Shown here in pieces: positions 22,909-33,850 of a stretch of 64,000 nt of DNA. The stretch's first letter is position 1. Each line of letters opens with the position of its first letter. Source of the stretch: Zizania palustris (Eukaryota; Streptophyta; Magnoliopsida; Poales; Poaceae); NCBI GenBank assembly GCA_019279435.1, contig JAAALK010000286.1, positions 17,441,931 through 17,505,930 of the forward strand, written 5' to 3'. The notes beneath the pieces are model-generated. The model was given only the letters and a program-made list of their open reading frames with translations. It did not search any database and was not told the DNA's origin. The translations under genes were made by a program, and so were the position numbers.

Positions 22909-23164
22909 CATTTAATTAATGAGTACGACTTGTTGTGAGAAACTATTTGCATTGTTACGATGTTGTTCAAAAGGGTCCCTAATCTTGTCATCATGTGGGA
23001 TAGTGATGATACATGGATTAGCACATCCGACTGATTGATGATTGTGTTTCATAGATCATAGACATAGAGATGTCAAATCAGTGATGTGGACACATGTTGG
23101 TGAACATGGTGTTGGACAAACCCACTTGAGATACTACTGGGATTGTTATTGTAATGTGCCATCA
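22909..23164 (+). repeat. Right arm of the 255-bp inverted repeat (Copia 3' end)
   Basis: This is the plus-orientation copy of the Copia 3' region whose minus-orientation copy is at 21688-21942. The arms are separated by 966 bp holding the RNase H fragment and a B-family LTR piece. Confidence 0.8.
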
Positions 23165-23700
23165 GTTGTCATCTCAAATGGTGTACCTACAAAGTCCTTG
23201 AACTAAGATCATTATTTAATTCTAGAGTGCGTAGTGAAACACTTAGATGCTTCCTAAAACTATTCCGTAACAGGGTAGTAATAAGGGTTGTTTTCAGGTG
23301 TGTTGTGAAACATGTCTTGGGATGTGAGCGGTCAAGATGGAATTTACCCCTCCTAATAACAGGAGAGCCGTCTCTGGGCCTCTCGAGGTATTGGATTGGA
23401 AAAGTACATGGCCATGCCACTATGACTAAGGAGTTAGTCATGATTTTAATCTGATATTTAATCGAGTGAAATGTTGAGCTAACCAAAACGGGTGGCACAT
23501 ATCTCGCCTTTAGCCTGACTGATGGTGTGTGGTAAAGGGACTTGTGCTTGCGTATATCAAGGTTCAGTGAAAATTAATTTTGTACGCTTTCAGGGGTCAA
23601 TATGTGCTGCTAGGTACCGCAATTGATCAGTGAGTCAGAAATAGTTTCTGATTAACATCCGTTAGTGTACGAACCTATCGGGTCACACACTTAAGGGGAT
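23165..23700 (+). mobile_element. Continuation of Copia-type LTR/untranslated sequence, no gene
   Basis: The sequence runs on without a break from the inverted-repeat arm and stops exactly where the Tat-type LTR of J begins. There is no domain in the small open frames. It is likely LTR sequence of the C-type Copia element, inferred only from continuity. Confidence 0.4.
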
Positions 23701-24090
23701 TGTTAGCATAAAAGATTATGCTAACAGGTTTAAAGAACTAAAGTGCTTAACAAACGAAGTGCCTGTTTAAGAAAACTATTCCAAGCCTCCGAGATGGATA
23801 ATAGCTTGAGATAGTTCGAAGTGTCTATTGAATATCTAAGTATTCGATACGCTTTACAGAGAGAAGAGAGGTATTTATAGATTAAATACATAGTGAAAAG
23901 ACTTCTTTACCCTCAAATTACAACCGACTAAGAAGATATTGTTTAATATTCTTCGTAGGGTTAAAAGAGTAAAAGCCTAGTCTAATCAGTGAGAAAATAG
24001 ATCTTCCATCCTTGCTGGCAGTACCCCTTCGGCTGAAAAGGCTTCTGGAGGCTCTGTCATGCCAAAGTCTTGATAGATACTATTTCATGT
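23701..24090 (-). mobile_element. Truncated LTR of Tat-type Gypsy element J
   Basis: It starts TGTTAGCATAAAAGATTATG with the family's terminal hairpin and follows the order of the D and E LTRs (CTAACAGGTTT, GCCTCCGAGATGGATAATAGC). A TATA box is present on the minus strand (CTATAAATACC near 23871-23882). The match breaks near 24090, where coding sequence of the antisense gene begins, so the outer LTR end and the promoter/exon-1 start are deleted. Confidence 0.75.
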
Positions 24091-24940
24091 CATTCTGCCT
24101 CAACTTTCCCCCAATGTGATTGCTCGCCTGGCCATCTTCGAATGGGCAATGCGGGCCGAAGGGTGTGCTGGGAGGGCAGAGATATTCGCAGCCCTTCAAA
24201 AAGCTTCATGTCAGCCGAACACCTTTACCGGACTTAGAGGGGAGAAGATGGTAGTTACCTTCGGAAACATAAACTTTCAACTCCGCGATGAGTTCCAGGA
24301 TCGGTTCCCAGCGAAGGCCATCAACGATAGGTGGTAGTCCGACTGGATTCTTCGTTGGTTTTATGCTGAGGTAGGGACAGCTTGTGCCTTGGTGGTGCCC
24401 TTGGAGGATATCTTTTACCTAAGGGAGGCGTAGGTCCAACCGGACCCGAGCCAACTTTAGGTCTGCCTTGGACTGTTGCACTCCGTGAGCCGTCGCATGA
24501 GCATGCATGACTTGTCGGAAGAGTTTATTGGGCTTCGGATCCCTCCTCTGATGGCTGCCTAGCTGATCAACTTCGAAGCAAACCCGGAGGAGGGACTTCG
24601 GGAAATTCCTTCGAGCTCCGTAGGTAAGCTCTTCGCATATCCTGGATCAATGTGTTTCACACACAATATTGATTTTATTAAAATGACTTAATCAAATGAT
24701 ATCTTAACTTTCAGCTCCACGTGTGACTTTGACACCGAAACAAATTGTCCGGGCTACGGAGAAGGTCCTCGAAGCCCCTACACCCGTAGAAAAGGAGCGA
24801 AGGGTGAAGTTGGTTGGGACATGGGAACGGTTCAACCGAGTATGGAGCGTAATCAGAGTTGAGCCCCCAACCCTTCCAGACTGGTCAGCCTCGGACCAGG
24901 CTCTAAAGAAAAGGAAAGCTGAAGCGGGGTCTTCGGGGCC
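24091..24940 (+). pseudogene. Antisense-gene fragment of element J (parts of exons 1 and 2)
   Basis: This is the fourth copy in the window of the antisense gene carried by the Tat-type elements. Exon 1 part (24091-24623) has RLAIFEWAMRAEGC, FGNINFQLRDEF and DWILRWFYAEVG, with a TAG at about 24334-24336. The intron is 24624-24714 (GTAAGC...TTTCAG) at the same position and phase as in D, E and F. Exon 2 part (24715-24940) has IVRATEKVLEAPTPVEKERR and WERFNRVW. It is cut at 24941 by the LTR of element I. Confidence 0.8.
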
Positions 24941-25222
24941 TGTTGGGGGAAAATACTTCATCCCCAGGATCTTCAAGGTTACAAGACAAAGAAAATTCAC
25001 TAGACCGAAGCCCAAGACTTGTCTCTGGCCTGGCGTAGGATTAAGTCCAGAGGTTCTCTCCGGACTCTTGTTCGAAGATACACTTCGAAAGCTCAATCTT
25101 CGAAGTGGAAAACTGCCAGCAAGCATAGAAGACTTATCTTCTTTCTGATTAAGTTAGTCTTTTGCCATTTTAGCTCTATTAGGGGTACCGAAATAGTTTC
25201 CACTATGTCGGTTGTAACTGTG
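24941..25222 (+). repeat. 5' LTR of element I, left part
   Basis: It starts TGTTGGGGGAAAATACTTC, the reverse complement of the plus-read LTR end of E. It is interrupted at CTGTG by element D and resumes at 34352. Confidence 0.8.
25218..25222. repeat. Target-site duplication of element D, left copy
   Basis: CTGTG here and CTGTG at 34347-34351 flank element D exactly. Removing D and one copy restores a continuous LTR of element I. Confidence 0.95.
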
Positions 25223-25718
25223 TGTTGGCGTAAAAGTTACACCAACAGGTTCTCGGTAATCAAGAACGAACAAACAAGAGGTTTGCGCTTTAGGACTAAC
25301 TCGAGCCTCCGTAAAGGATAATAGCTCAGGTGGTCCGAATGTGTGTGTTTGAACAACTAGTTCTGGATCCCTCTTACAAGGTACAATGGGGGGTATTTAT
25401 AGGGAAAAAGGCATAAGGAAAAGACCTATTTACCCCTACATTACAACTGACATAATAGAAACTATCTGGTATTATAAACAAGGTTATTCACGGTAAAGTG
25501 CTGTAGGGTAGATGGATAAGCTGAACATCCAATCAATCATGTCTTCCTGCTTCGAGGCCTCCTGCTTCCCTTCGGAGGGTTCTCTATGACTTCGCGCCGT
25601 GGCAGCCTTCGCCGTGTGGACGTATGCCCCGAACAGCAGTCCACCACCTTCGGGATCTCCCCTGAGCCCACGGAGGGTTAGTCTTTAAGTCTTGGAAATA
25701 AAGTAATTTCCCCCAACA
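25223..25718 (-). repeat. 3' LTR of element D (496 bp)
   Basis: The ends are TGTTGGCG and CCCCAACA. On the minus strand the TATA box CTATAAATACCC lies at 25391-25402, giving a U3 of about 315 bp. The low-coordinate end holds the inverted word GTTGGCGTAA/TTACACCAAC. Confidence 0.93.
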
Positions 25719-26169
25719 GTAGCCCCTCGAATACGCCTTTCTGTAGATAACCTGTTTTTAGAAAGAAGGCGGTATACGAAAGGAACATTTCTAGTTTCTG
25801 AGGCTTAAAGGGAATTTGAAGATGTTATGACTTAGCCCAGGATTTTGAGCCCAATATTCTAGAACCTTCATCGTCAAGTTTTTTGGCACAGTGAGAGAAC
25901 TCCCTGGGAATGGAATGGTTTCGGAGCGTGAGCGTCGCGAAAACGGTTACGGAGTGCCCTTGTCGTGGAGACGGTTACGGAGGGCGAACGTCGTGGGGTA
26001 CCGTCAATACGACCGTTACGGCGCAAATAGCCGTTACCCTCTGTAAAAAAGGTAACGGTCGATTTCTTCAGCGGTTCACACGCCGTTCCAGTGACCGGAC
26101 CCGCTTGTCGGTGACGGAGGCAGGACCTGCAAAGTGAAACTACCCGAAGAGTAGTACTGATCGTATGGT
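25719..26169 (+). other. Leader between the D LTR and the antisense gene
   Basis: This is non-coding as far as can be seen. It begins GTAGCCCCTCGAATACGC, which is conserved at the same place in E (39141) and, in shorter form, F (49153). Purine tract candidates on the minus strand (GGGCT-type) are weak. It ends at the TATA box of the antisense gene. Confidence 0.5.
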
Positions 26170-26177
26170 TATAAAAA
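26170..26177 (+). promoter_or_regulatory. TATA box upstream of the antisense gene of D
   Basis: GGTTATAAAAAGGGG on the plus strand, about 96-103 bp before the ATG at 26273. E and F have TATA-like boxes in the equivalent place (39436 and 49619), which supports a real promoter independent of the LTR. Confidence 0.6.
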
Positions 26178-26272
26178 GGGGAAAACGGAGATTAACCGAG
26201 AGTTTTTACCGCATTCACCACCTGCAATTCCCCTTTCTCCCAATCCTCCAACTCCTTGAGCACTTGAGAGCG

Positions 26273-29200
26273 ATGGCGAGAACTAGCCACACCACTCCCG
26301 CGGCGGCCAACACTTTGGCGCAGAGACAGGCGTGGGCTGCTTCGGCAGCCGCGGTAATGGCGGGAGGTCCGAGCGGTGCTTGGCCCAGGAACCCTCGGGC
26401 GCTCCGCCCGCCTTCCAAGAAGAAGATTGCGCAAAGCTTCATCATCGGTCAGTCGTTGAGCACTGCTGAATCAATAGAAGAGGCAGTGAAAGGAAAGCTG
26501 GGGACGGGAATGAGGACTCGAGTTCCTGGGACAGAGTCAACCCCACGACCACGAAGCGGAGAGGTGGTGGTCTTCGAAGCCTTTTTCGAAGCAGGTTTGG
26601 GACTGCCGGCTGTGGATTTCTTGGCAGAGGTGCTGGACTTGTTCCACATAACCCTGCCTCAACTGTCCCCCAACGCGATTGTCCGCCTGGCTGTCTTCGA
26701 ATGGGCACTTCGGGCTGAGGGATGCGAAGGCCGCTCCGAAATCTTCGCGGCGACCCACGAGGCCATCTGCCAACCGAAGCCTCAAGACGGACCGGGGGAT
26801 TCCAAGGTGACGATAGCCTTCGGCAGCGTCAACTTCCAGCTGCGGAGGGAGCATGCTCTTCATTTCCCTGCCAAAGCCATAAACGACCGATGGTACACAA
26901 ACTGGATACTTCGGTGGTTCTACGCCAAAGTCGGAGAGGACTCCCCTCTCTCGGGCCCTCTGCAAGAGATCTGGTTTCGGAAGGAGGCCGACATCTCCCC
27001 GAACCCTAGCTTGCTCACGACGAGGCTAGGGTTGCTCGCTTCAGTGGCCCGCCGTATGAGCATGCGTGATCTGGCCGAGGAGTTCGTCGGTCTTCGGATC
27101 CCTCCTCTCGGAGCCAACTGGCCAATCGTGATCCCACAAGCCTCGGAGGGGGACCTCCGAAACTTAGGTACATCTTTTCCCTACTGCATCATATTATATG
27201 AACATATTAGTTATACTCATACTTCTATACCTTTTCCTTTCAGCGGCGCCTCTGGCATTGGCTCCGGAAGACATAGTTCGGGCCACCGAACGAATTCTCG
27301 GAGCCCCTTCGGTGGCCGAGAGGCAGAGAAGGCTGGAGTTGGTGGGGAGATGGGAGCGATCGAACAGGGTGTGGAGAGCCCTTGGCATGGAGCCCCCGCA
27401 GCTTCCCGACTTCGCCCCAACCGGAGCAGCTGGCCGCAAGAGGAAAGCAGCGGCCGAGCCCTCCAAGAAAGCTGGTAAGCAACCGCTTCAGAAGAAGGCA
27501 GCGAGGCAACCTCCCCACTTGACGCCAGCTTCGTCTTCTTCGTCGCCGGACGAGCGGAGCCCAACTCCCGAAGAGGCAGAAGACTCCGAAGGTGCGACGG
27601 CGAAGGCTTTCGAAGCCTACCTCTTGATTGACGAAGATATGGGGGAGGTCCCCCCAAACATCTCCGTCAGGAAGGGGGTTAGTGTAACTCCAACGACCCC
27701 TCCCGCACCCGTCGCCGTGCCGGTGGAGTCGGACTCTACTCCCGACTTGCCCTCACTCGAAGCGGTCCCTGCGGAGACTGCAACTCCGATGGAGGATACC
27801 GAGGGTAGGACCTCGGGAGATGACTTCGCCAATATCCTCCGGATGTACGAAGTCTTGGAGGATCCGGCGATCCTTCCTCAAGAAGCTCTCAGAGGTATTC
27901 TTCCGGAGCTCCTCCTTCTTTGTCAACATTCGCCTGCTATCTGTAAAACATGCTTATTAATTTTGTTATTGAAGCAGTTACCTCTTCGGGTACCGAAGCT
28001 TTGGTGGCGCCGGAAGTCCCTGCTTCCTCGGAGACGGTTATCCGAGCGGACCCTTTTGCTCCTCTGGGGGCTCCAAGCCTGGTGGCAGAGAACGTGTCCT
28101 TCGGGGCGGACGACGTGCTTCCCGGGACGGAGTTGGCTCCGGCCGCGGCTACCTTGACCACCGAAGTCGCTTCCGACAATTTGGTTCCGGCCGGAGGGGT
28201 GGCGGCCGGGGGTCTGAGTGCTCTTGCTTCTCCTCCCTTCGTGCCGGGGAGGGGTAAGAGCATTTCTAGCCTCGGCCTTCGTCCTGGCCAAATCGCACCC
28301 TCCGTCGGTAATTCGGAGGACGAGGCCGCAGCGGACGACGCCCGAGCTTTGTCTTGGCTTCCTCTACTGGCTCCTTTCTTGGAGCACCGGAGCGGCCTTC
28401 GAGGACTCCTGGAGCCCCTGGCTGAGAGGAGCAAAGATATTGCTAACTCGGAGCTGGTCTCCGCCTTGAGCGAGACTAGGGCTTCGACCCTCAACACGGC
28501 CCTCGAAAGGGTTGCCCTTCAGGTATGAAAAAGACACCATAGTTGCTATATTTTAATGGTCATAACTTCTTTAGTGCTTACCTAGTTTTCCTTGCAGCAA
28601 TTTGCCCTGGCTAGAGCGGCAGCGACTTCCACCGAGGTCGAAATTAATCGACTCAACCGGAAGGTCACCACCCTCCAGGCGGCCCTCAATGACTCCACCG
28701 GGAGGTCCCTCAGACTAGAGGAAGAAGTTTTGGAGGAACGAAAGGTTAGGGCAGCATCTGATGAAGCCCTTGAAGCCCTTCGTTCGTCAGCCCAGGAAGC
28801 CGAAGCCGAACGCGTTGTCCTCCGCGCGGAGGTCGAAAAGCTTCGTCAGGACGCAGCTACCTCGAACGCACAGTTGGTGGAGCTTCGAGGGGCTCTTAGC
28901 CAAGCAATGGGTCAAAAGAGTTCTTTGATGCTCCGGGTGGCCGCAGTGGACGCGACTGTTGCGAACCTGGAAGCGGCAGAAAGGAAAAATTCCAGTACTG
29001 CTGATCGTACCTTGGAAGCTCTTCAGGGTACGTTGGAGTACTTCGGCACTATGTGCCCTTCGTCCTCCGCCGCAGCCTACGAGCCACTCGACCGAAAGCT
29101 GACGAGGATCCAGGTTGCTTCGTCGCTGATGAAGAACTCCGGCGTTCGGTACGGGGAGATCTCCGGACAGTGTGCTGGCATCGGGGTTCTTCGTCACCTT

Positions 29201-30016
29201 GAATCTCTTCGGATTCCTCTTGGCTCGGTTGGAAGCTCGTCCCCTGGAGGCTTTGCGGATGATGACTTGCTGCGGCCATCTTCGGAGGTGGCTTCGGCTT
29301 GGGAAGCCTTCCGATCAGCCTAGAAGACGGACCACAAGGTCGCTGCTAAGGCCTGGATCGACGAGGCTCGCCGGCAGAAGCAAGATCAAACGAAGCCACC
29401 ACTCCCAGCTTCGCCAGCCCCTCCGGTTCCAGCTCCGCCAGCCGACCCGCAGGTCTAGCCGCTTAGGACTGCTGTGTACCTGTGGCCTTGTAAACCTTGT
29501 TTTATTAATGAAAAAGTTATAAACAGTACTTGTCTTGGGTGTTCTGCTCTTTTTTAGGTTTTGTCACGCCCTTCGAGCCCTGACTTCGAACTTCTGGAAA
29601 CTACCGCCGAGCTTCGAAAGGAGTGGGCAGTCCTTGAGAGTTGGAGACCTTACCGCCGCTCCCGCTTCTCTGTTCCTCGCGGAGACAGGGGGGAGGTTAC
29701 CCTTGAAGTACGAAGGGACGTTTTATCTTATATTAAAGAGGAAGAGAAGTCGGAGGGGTCTTCATCTTCCGAACCTATTGATTGGTCCGACTCGGAGTAC
29801 CAAGCCGGAAACCTTGCCGAGGCAGGCTCCGAAAGGCTCTTGACATGGGCTGAACTTCAGGAGGAACAGAAGAAACTGCGAGCCTCGAGAAAAAAGAGAA
29901 GTGCCCGGCCTAAAAAGACGACTTCAAGCTCCGAGGAGCAAAGTAGCCGCAGGGGTAGCTCTAGGGGTCGAAAGGGTCTCCGTTTTTATTTGGGTTTAGA
30001 TAACAATTTTTCTTGA
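26273..30016 (+). CDS. Antisense gene of element D, five exons, 'putative gypsy type transposon' family
   Basis: Exons are 26273-27167, 27244-27894, 27978-28522, 28598-29452 and 29558-30016, with introns bounded by GT and AG and phases 1,1,0,0. The reading frame joins at every junction, about 1134 codons, with one TAG inside exon 4 (29321-29323). The start is the ATG of MARTSHTTPA, conserved in place in E and F. Exon 1 holds the conserved domain (VVFEAFFEAGLGLPAVDFL, RLAVFEWALRAEGC, FGSVNFQLRREH, WILRWFYAKVG, RRMSMRDLAEEF). Exon 2 has RILGAPSVAERQRRLELVG and a Pro/Ser/Glu-rich tail, exon 3 has LPLLAPFLEHRSGLRGLLEP, exon 4 is a long coiled coil ending in GVRYGEISGQ, and exon 5 ends in FYLGLDNNFS. 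Its role is unknown. Plant Tat elements are known to carry such antisense genes; the 'transposase' name is historical. Confidence 0.75.
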
Positions 30017-30092
30017 TGTATGAGTATAATATTTTAATGTGGGATGCCTCGACAGTATGCCGTGTGACTCCTATCCTCCTACCCCCCTTGTG
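29894..30092. repeat. Left arm of the palindrome in element D
   Basis: It runs from GAGAAGTGCCCGG in exon 5 of the antisense gene through its stop codon to CCCCCCTTGTG. It is the reverse complement of 30131-30329 with one clear mismatch plus edge differences, and a 38-nt spacer lies between. Confidence 0.93.
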
Positions 30093-30130
30093 GGTGGCGG
30101 AGCCTTTATCATAAAAAAGGGTTCGCTAGG

Positions 30131-30329
30131 CACAAGGGGGGTAGGAGGATAGGAGTCACACGGCATACTGTCGAGGCATCCCACATTAAAATATTATACT
30201 CATACATCAAGAAAAATTGTTATCTAAACCCAAATAAAAACGGAGACCCTTTCGACCCCTAGAGCTACCCCTGCGGCTACTTTGCTCCTTGGAGCTTGAA
30301 GTCGTCTTTTTAGGCCGGGCACTTCTCTT
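30131..30329. repeat. Right arm of the palindrome in element D
   Basis: This is an inverted copy of the end of the antisense gene, joined at 30330 directly to the truncated RT/RNase H connection of pol. Its inner part (30137-30161) also repeats, in direct orientation, the RT segment at 31076-31100. Confidence 0.93.
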
Positions 30330-32705
30330 TAAGCTCGACTTCTCGGACCAGCACTGCGCTTACTGCTGAACCTGTTGCTGCAAGGTATAAAAGCAATGTT
30401 TCCCCTGGAAGGGGAACAGTTAAGGTTGATAATGTTCCGAGGTATGCTTTTATCTCTTCGAAGCTCTTCTGGCACTCCGGCGTCCAGCTGAAGCTTTCGG
30501 AGCCCTTGAGCGCCTTGAAAATTGGGAGGCTTCTCTCTGCCGATCTGGACAAGAATCTGCTGAGTGCTGCTAGCCTTCCTGCTAGTTTTTGTACTTGCTT
30601 CAAATTCTCTGGTGGAGCCATTCTTTGCAGCGCACTTATTTGTGTTGGGCTGGCTTCGATCCCCCTGCTCGAAACTAAGTACCCTAGCAGTTTCCCTGCT
30701 TGTGCCCCGAATATACATTTTTCGGGGTTGAGGCGTACTCCACATGCTCGGAGGCTCTCGAAAGTTTCAGCTAGATCTAGGCTATGCTGGTGCTTTTGTA
30801 CACTTTTTATTACAATATCATCCATATAGGCCTCGACATTACGGCCTATCTGATGACCTAAAGCCTTAGCTATTAAGCGAGAAAATGTGGCTCCGGCATT
30901 CCGCAAACCAAAAGGCATTCTTACATAGCAGAATACTCCAGAAGGAGTTATAAAACTTGTTTTTGCTTCGTCTTCGCGCTTCAGCCACACTTGATGGTAC
31001 CCGGAATAGGCGTCGAGGAAGCTTAATAATTCGGAGCCGGCTGTGGAATCTATTAATTGATCTATTCGGGGCATTGGGTAGGAGGATAGGAGTCACACGG
31101 GCATGCTTTATTTAATGAGGTGAAGTCGATACACATGCGCCATTTGCTCGAGTCCTTTTTTCTTACAAAAACAGGGTTGGCCAACCACTCAGTATGGGCC
31201 ACCTCCCTGATAATGCCAGCTTTTAACAATTTTTCTACTTCGGCCTTGGCTAAGCTTGCTCTTTCTGCTGATAGCTTTCGGAGCCCCTGGCGCACCGGCT
31301 TAGCTTTCGGGTTGACGGGCAGACTATGCTCGATGATGCTTCGGTCGACCCCAGTGATGTCTTCGTCGGTCCAAGCAAATATGTCTAGATTTTTCTTGAC
31401 GACTTCTTCTAACGAGGTGGTTATTTCTGGAGATAGCCCCTTGCCAAATTTCACTGGGTACTCTTTGCCGTCTTCTGAGATTATTCTTGTCTCGACATCA
31501 CCCTCCGGGCTTGGCTTAAGCGGAGATCCCTTCGGAGGGCTCAATGCCTCCGGTACTTCCTCGGCGCTTTTCGCCACATTATGCACTTGTCGGGGGTCCA
31601 ATGGCTGCCCATGGCCATACTCTGTCCTTCTGGCTACAGCTTGGTCTCCTGAAATAGTGAGCACCCCACCTTGCGTGGGCATTTTGAGACAAAGGTAAAT
31701 GTGATGTGCTATAGCCCCGAATTGGTTCAACATCCCTCGACCGAAGATAGCATTGTAAGCGTAAGGGGCATCCACCACATCGAAGATCACCTCTTCTACT
31801 CGGGCCAGTGGCCCCTCTCCGAAGGCAACCTCGAGGCCTATTTGGCCGAGGGCATCGAGAGGCGGCCCTGAGAACCCTTGAAGCGGCTAGGCTGCTGGGA
31901 GTAGATGCTTCCGAGGTATGCACATCTGGTCGAAGGCTTGGACGAAGAGTATGTCTGCGGAGCTTCCGCCGTCCACCAGGATCCTCCGCACATCTGCCCC
32001 TGCTATATCGGCAGAGATGACTAATGGGTCAGCATGGGGAAACTTCACCCCTACCGCATCGCTGGCTGTGAACGAGATGGGAACACGGGACCATTCTGGC
32101 ATCCCTTCAGCGGAACTTGAAGTCCCAATGTGCCCGACCTCGCGGACGTACTCGCAGCGCTGTCTCTTGGACATGATGCCGAGGGTCCCCCCTCCGGAGA
32201 TGGGCAGGACCACTCTCTTGCCACGGTCTTGCGGGTCTTCTTGCTTTGGTGGTGGCATAATACTGGCCACCGGTCGTCGTATGGGGGCTTCGAGGGCACC
32301 AGCTCGGGCCACAGCTTGAACAGGCTCCGAGCGTGCCGTTGGTGGAGCTCGTTCCGAAGTACCCCGCCTGGTATTTCGCTCAAGGTATTCACCCCGAAGG
32401 GTTAACACCGTCTTGCAGTCCTTCGTGTCATGGCTTCTATTGTCGCCATGCACGCAACAAAAATGACTCTGGTGCCTACCAGGCATCCTTTCTTGGGGCC
32501 CTGGTGGCCCAGCCTTGAAACTTTTTACCTGCTGGAAATTGGCAGGTGCCTTCGAGGCTGAAGGTGTAATGTTTAGCACTTCCGAGCGGAAATGCTTCTT
32601 CCCCCGCTTGTACTCGCTGGCGCGGTTGTCTTGTGGAGGTTGCGGCGTAGCGGCGGCTTCGGGTTCCCTTTTGACTTCCCGGAGGGTGGGCAACGTTGCC
32701 TCAAC
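30330..32705 (-). pseudogene. pol: pol of element D: protease and RT, 3' end missing
   Basis: In minus-strand order: a Cys/His knuckle-like CCVHGDNRSHDTKDC, the protease core RRILVDGGSSADILF (Asp in DGGS), YNAIFGRGMLNQF, then RT with GIIREVAHTEWLANPV, WRMCIDFTSLNKAC, FLDAYSGYHQV (first Asp), MPFGLRNAGATF, the active site AYMDDIVIK near 30820, and the thumb/connection to SAVSAVLVREVEL. A stop occurs at 31887-31889, and a frame change lies in 31062-31090 between the fingers and palm motifs. Coding stops at 30330 against the palindrome, so RNase H and integrase are absent. In E and F these follow in full. Confidence 0.9.
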
Positions 32706-33643
32706 TCACCGAAGACATCCTTCCTCTGCCTTGGCATACTGTTCGAAGTATGCCATGAGCTGTGCCACGGACGTTACCGGCTTCCGATGGAGTTTACTGA
32801 GGAGGTCGGGGTTCAGCACCCCTTCGCGGGCAGCATCAACTACCGAGGAGGTAGAGAGGCCCTTGATTTGTGACTTGGTGTGGGCGAAGCGTGTGAAGTA
32901 TTCCCAGAGGGTCTCTCCCGCCCGCTGCTTCACCTGAAACAAACTTCCTGTGGACATTGGGGCCACGAAGGTACCTTGGAAGTTGCTCACGAATTTCTTT
33001 TTGAGCTGCTCCCATGAACTGATCGATCCTGGCTTTAAGGACCAGAACCAGCGGAGCGCCACACCTTCGAGAGCGAGGGGGAAGCATTTTGCCATGGTGC
33101 TTCGCATCCCTCCGCTTGCTTCTATAGCCAGGGCGTAAGAGCGGGCGAATTCTCCGGGGTCCGACCCCCGGAGTATTTGTGCAGCTTTGAGGCCTTGAAC
33201 TTGGGGTCGAAAGGCACTCTCTGTAGATCAGGGTGCAATGGAGACTCATTATCGAAGGAGGCATTCTCGGCCTCCTCTTGGACTTGTATAACTTCTGGGG
33301 GATTGCGGGCTCCATCGTCTTGAGGCCCCCTTGGAATTTCGGTGGAAGCTTGAGTGCGGAGGCGATCGGCGGCCTCTTGCCTCCATCTGGATACCTCCTC
33401 CTGAAGCCTGGCTAGCTGCGTAGCCTCGGTTTCGGGAGGGCCTTCGTCTTCGTCGGAGGGTACTTCTGGATCCCGACTTGCTGCGTAGTCGGTCTGAAGC
33501 GTTGTAGGAGGAGGCAGAGGGCCTCGGGGCACTCGACGCCTAGTGGCCTCTGCAGGAATCGCCGGATTAGCCGAGGGTCCGGCTCCGTTGGTCCGAGGGG
33601 ACCTTCGAAGAGGACCCGAAGCTTGACCACGCTTCGGAGGCAT
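32706..33643 (-). pseudogene. gag: gag of element D (frameshifted)
   Basis: It starts ATG at 33643 (MPPKRGQASG), about 207 bp after the PBS on the minus strand. The first 170 codons are Pro/Arg/Glu-rich (matrix-like), ending in SPLHPDLQRVPFDPKFKA. A frameshift near 33107-33140 leads into the retrotransposon gag domain (MAKCFPLALEGVALRWFWSL, FTRFAHTKSQIKGLS), which ends at a TGA at 32706-32708. Downstream knuckle and protease are in the same frame as this part. The family resembles Tat-lineage gag. Confidence 0.85.
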
Positions 33644-33830
33644 GGCTAGCCGCTAAAATGTCTTGGAGGTGGAGGACTTCGAACGACTCGAGGGGTCGAG
33701 GGAAGGTCTTCGAGCTGCACTAAGAAGCCCTCAACTGAAGGGTGCGCGAAGTCTTGGGACTCCGAGGCTCCCTCCGTAAGTGCTCTTCGGAGTGCAGTTA
33801 GCGGTAGAGAACAAGCTTTTAGAACTTGGG

Positions 33831-33850
33831 TCCCCACGGACAGCGCCAAC
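33831..33850 (-). promoter_or_regulatory. Primer binding site of element D
   Basis: The minus strand reads GTTGGCGCTGTCCGTGGGGA directly after the 5' LTR. The core TGGCGC resembles the PBS of plant Tat/Ogre-type elements; which tRNA is the primer cannot be fixed by eye. Element I has a close variant at 34565. Confidence 0.7.

Noticed and set aside
26273..27167. DNA transposase in the antisense gene
   Set aside because: The family name 'putative gypsy type transposon' is historical. I see no DDE or other transposase catalytic motif and no terminal inverted repeats, and the gene lies within LTR retrotransposons.
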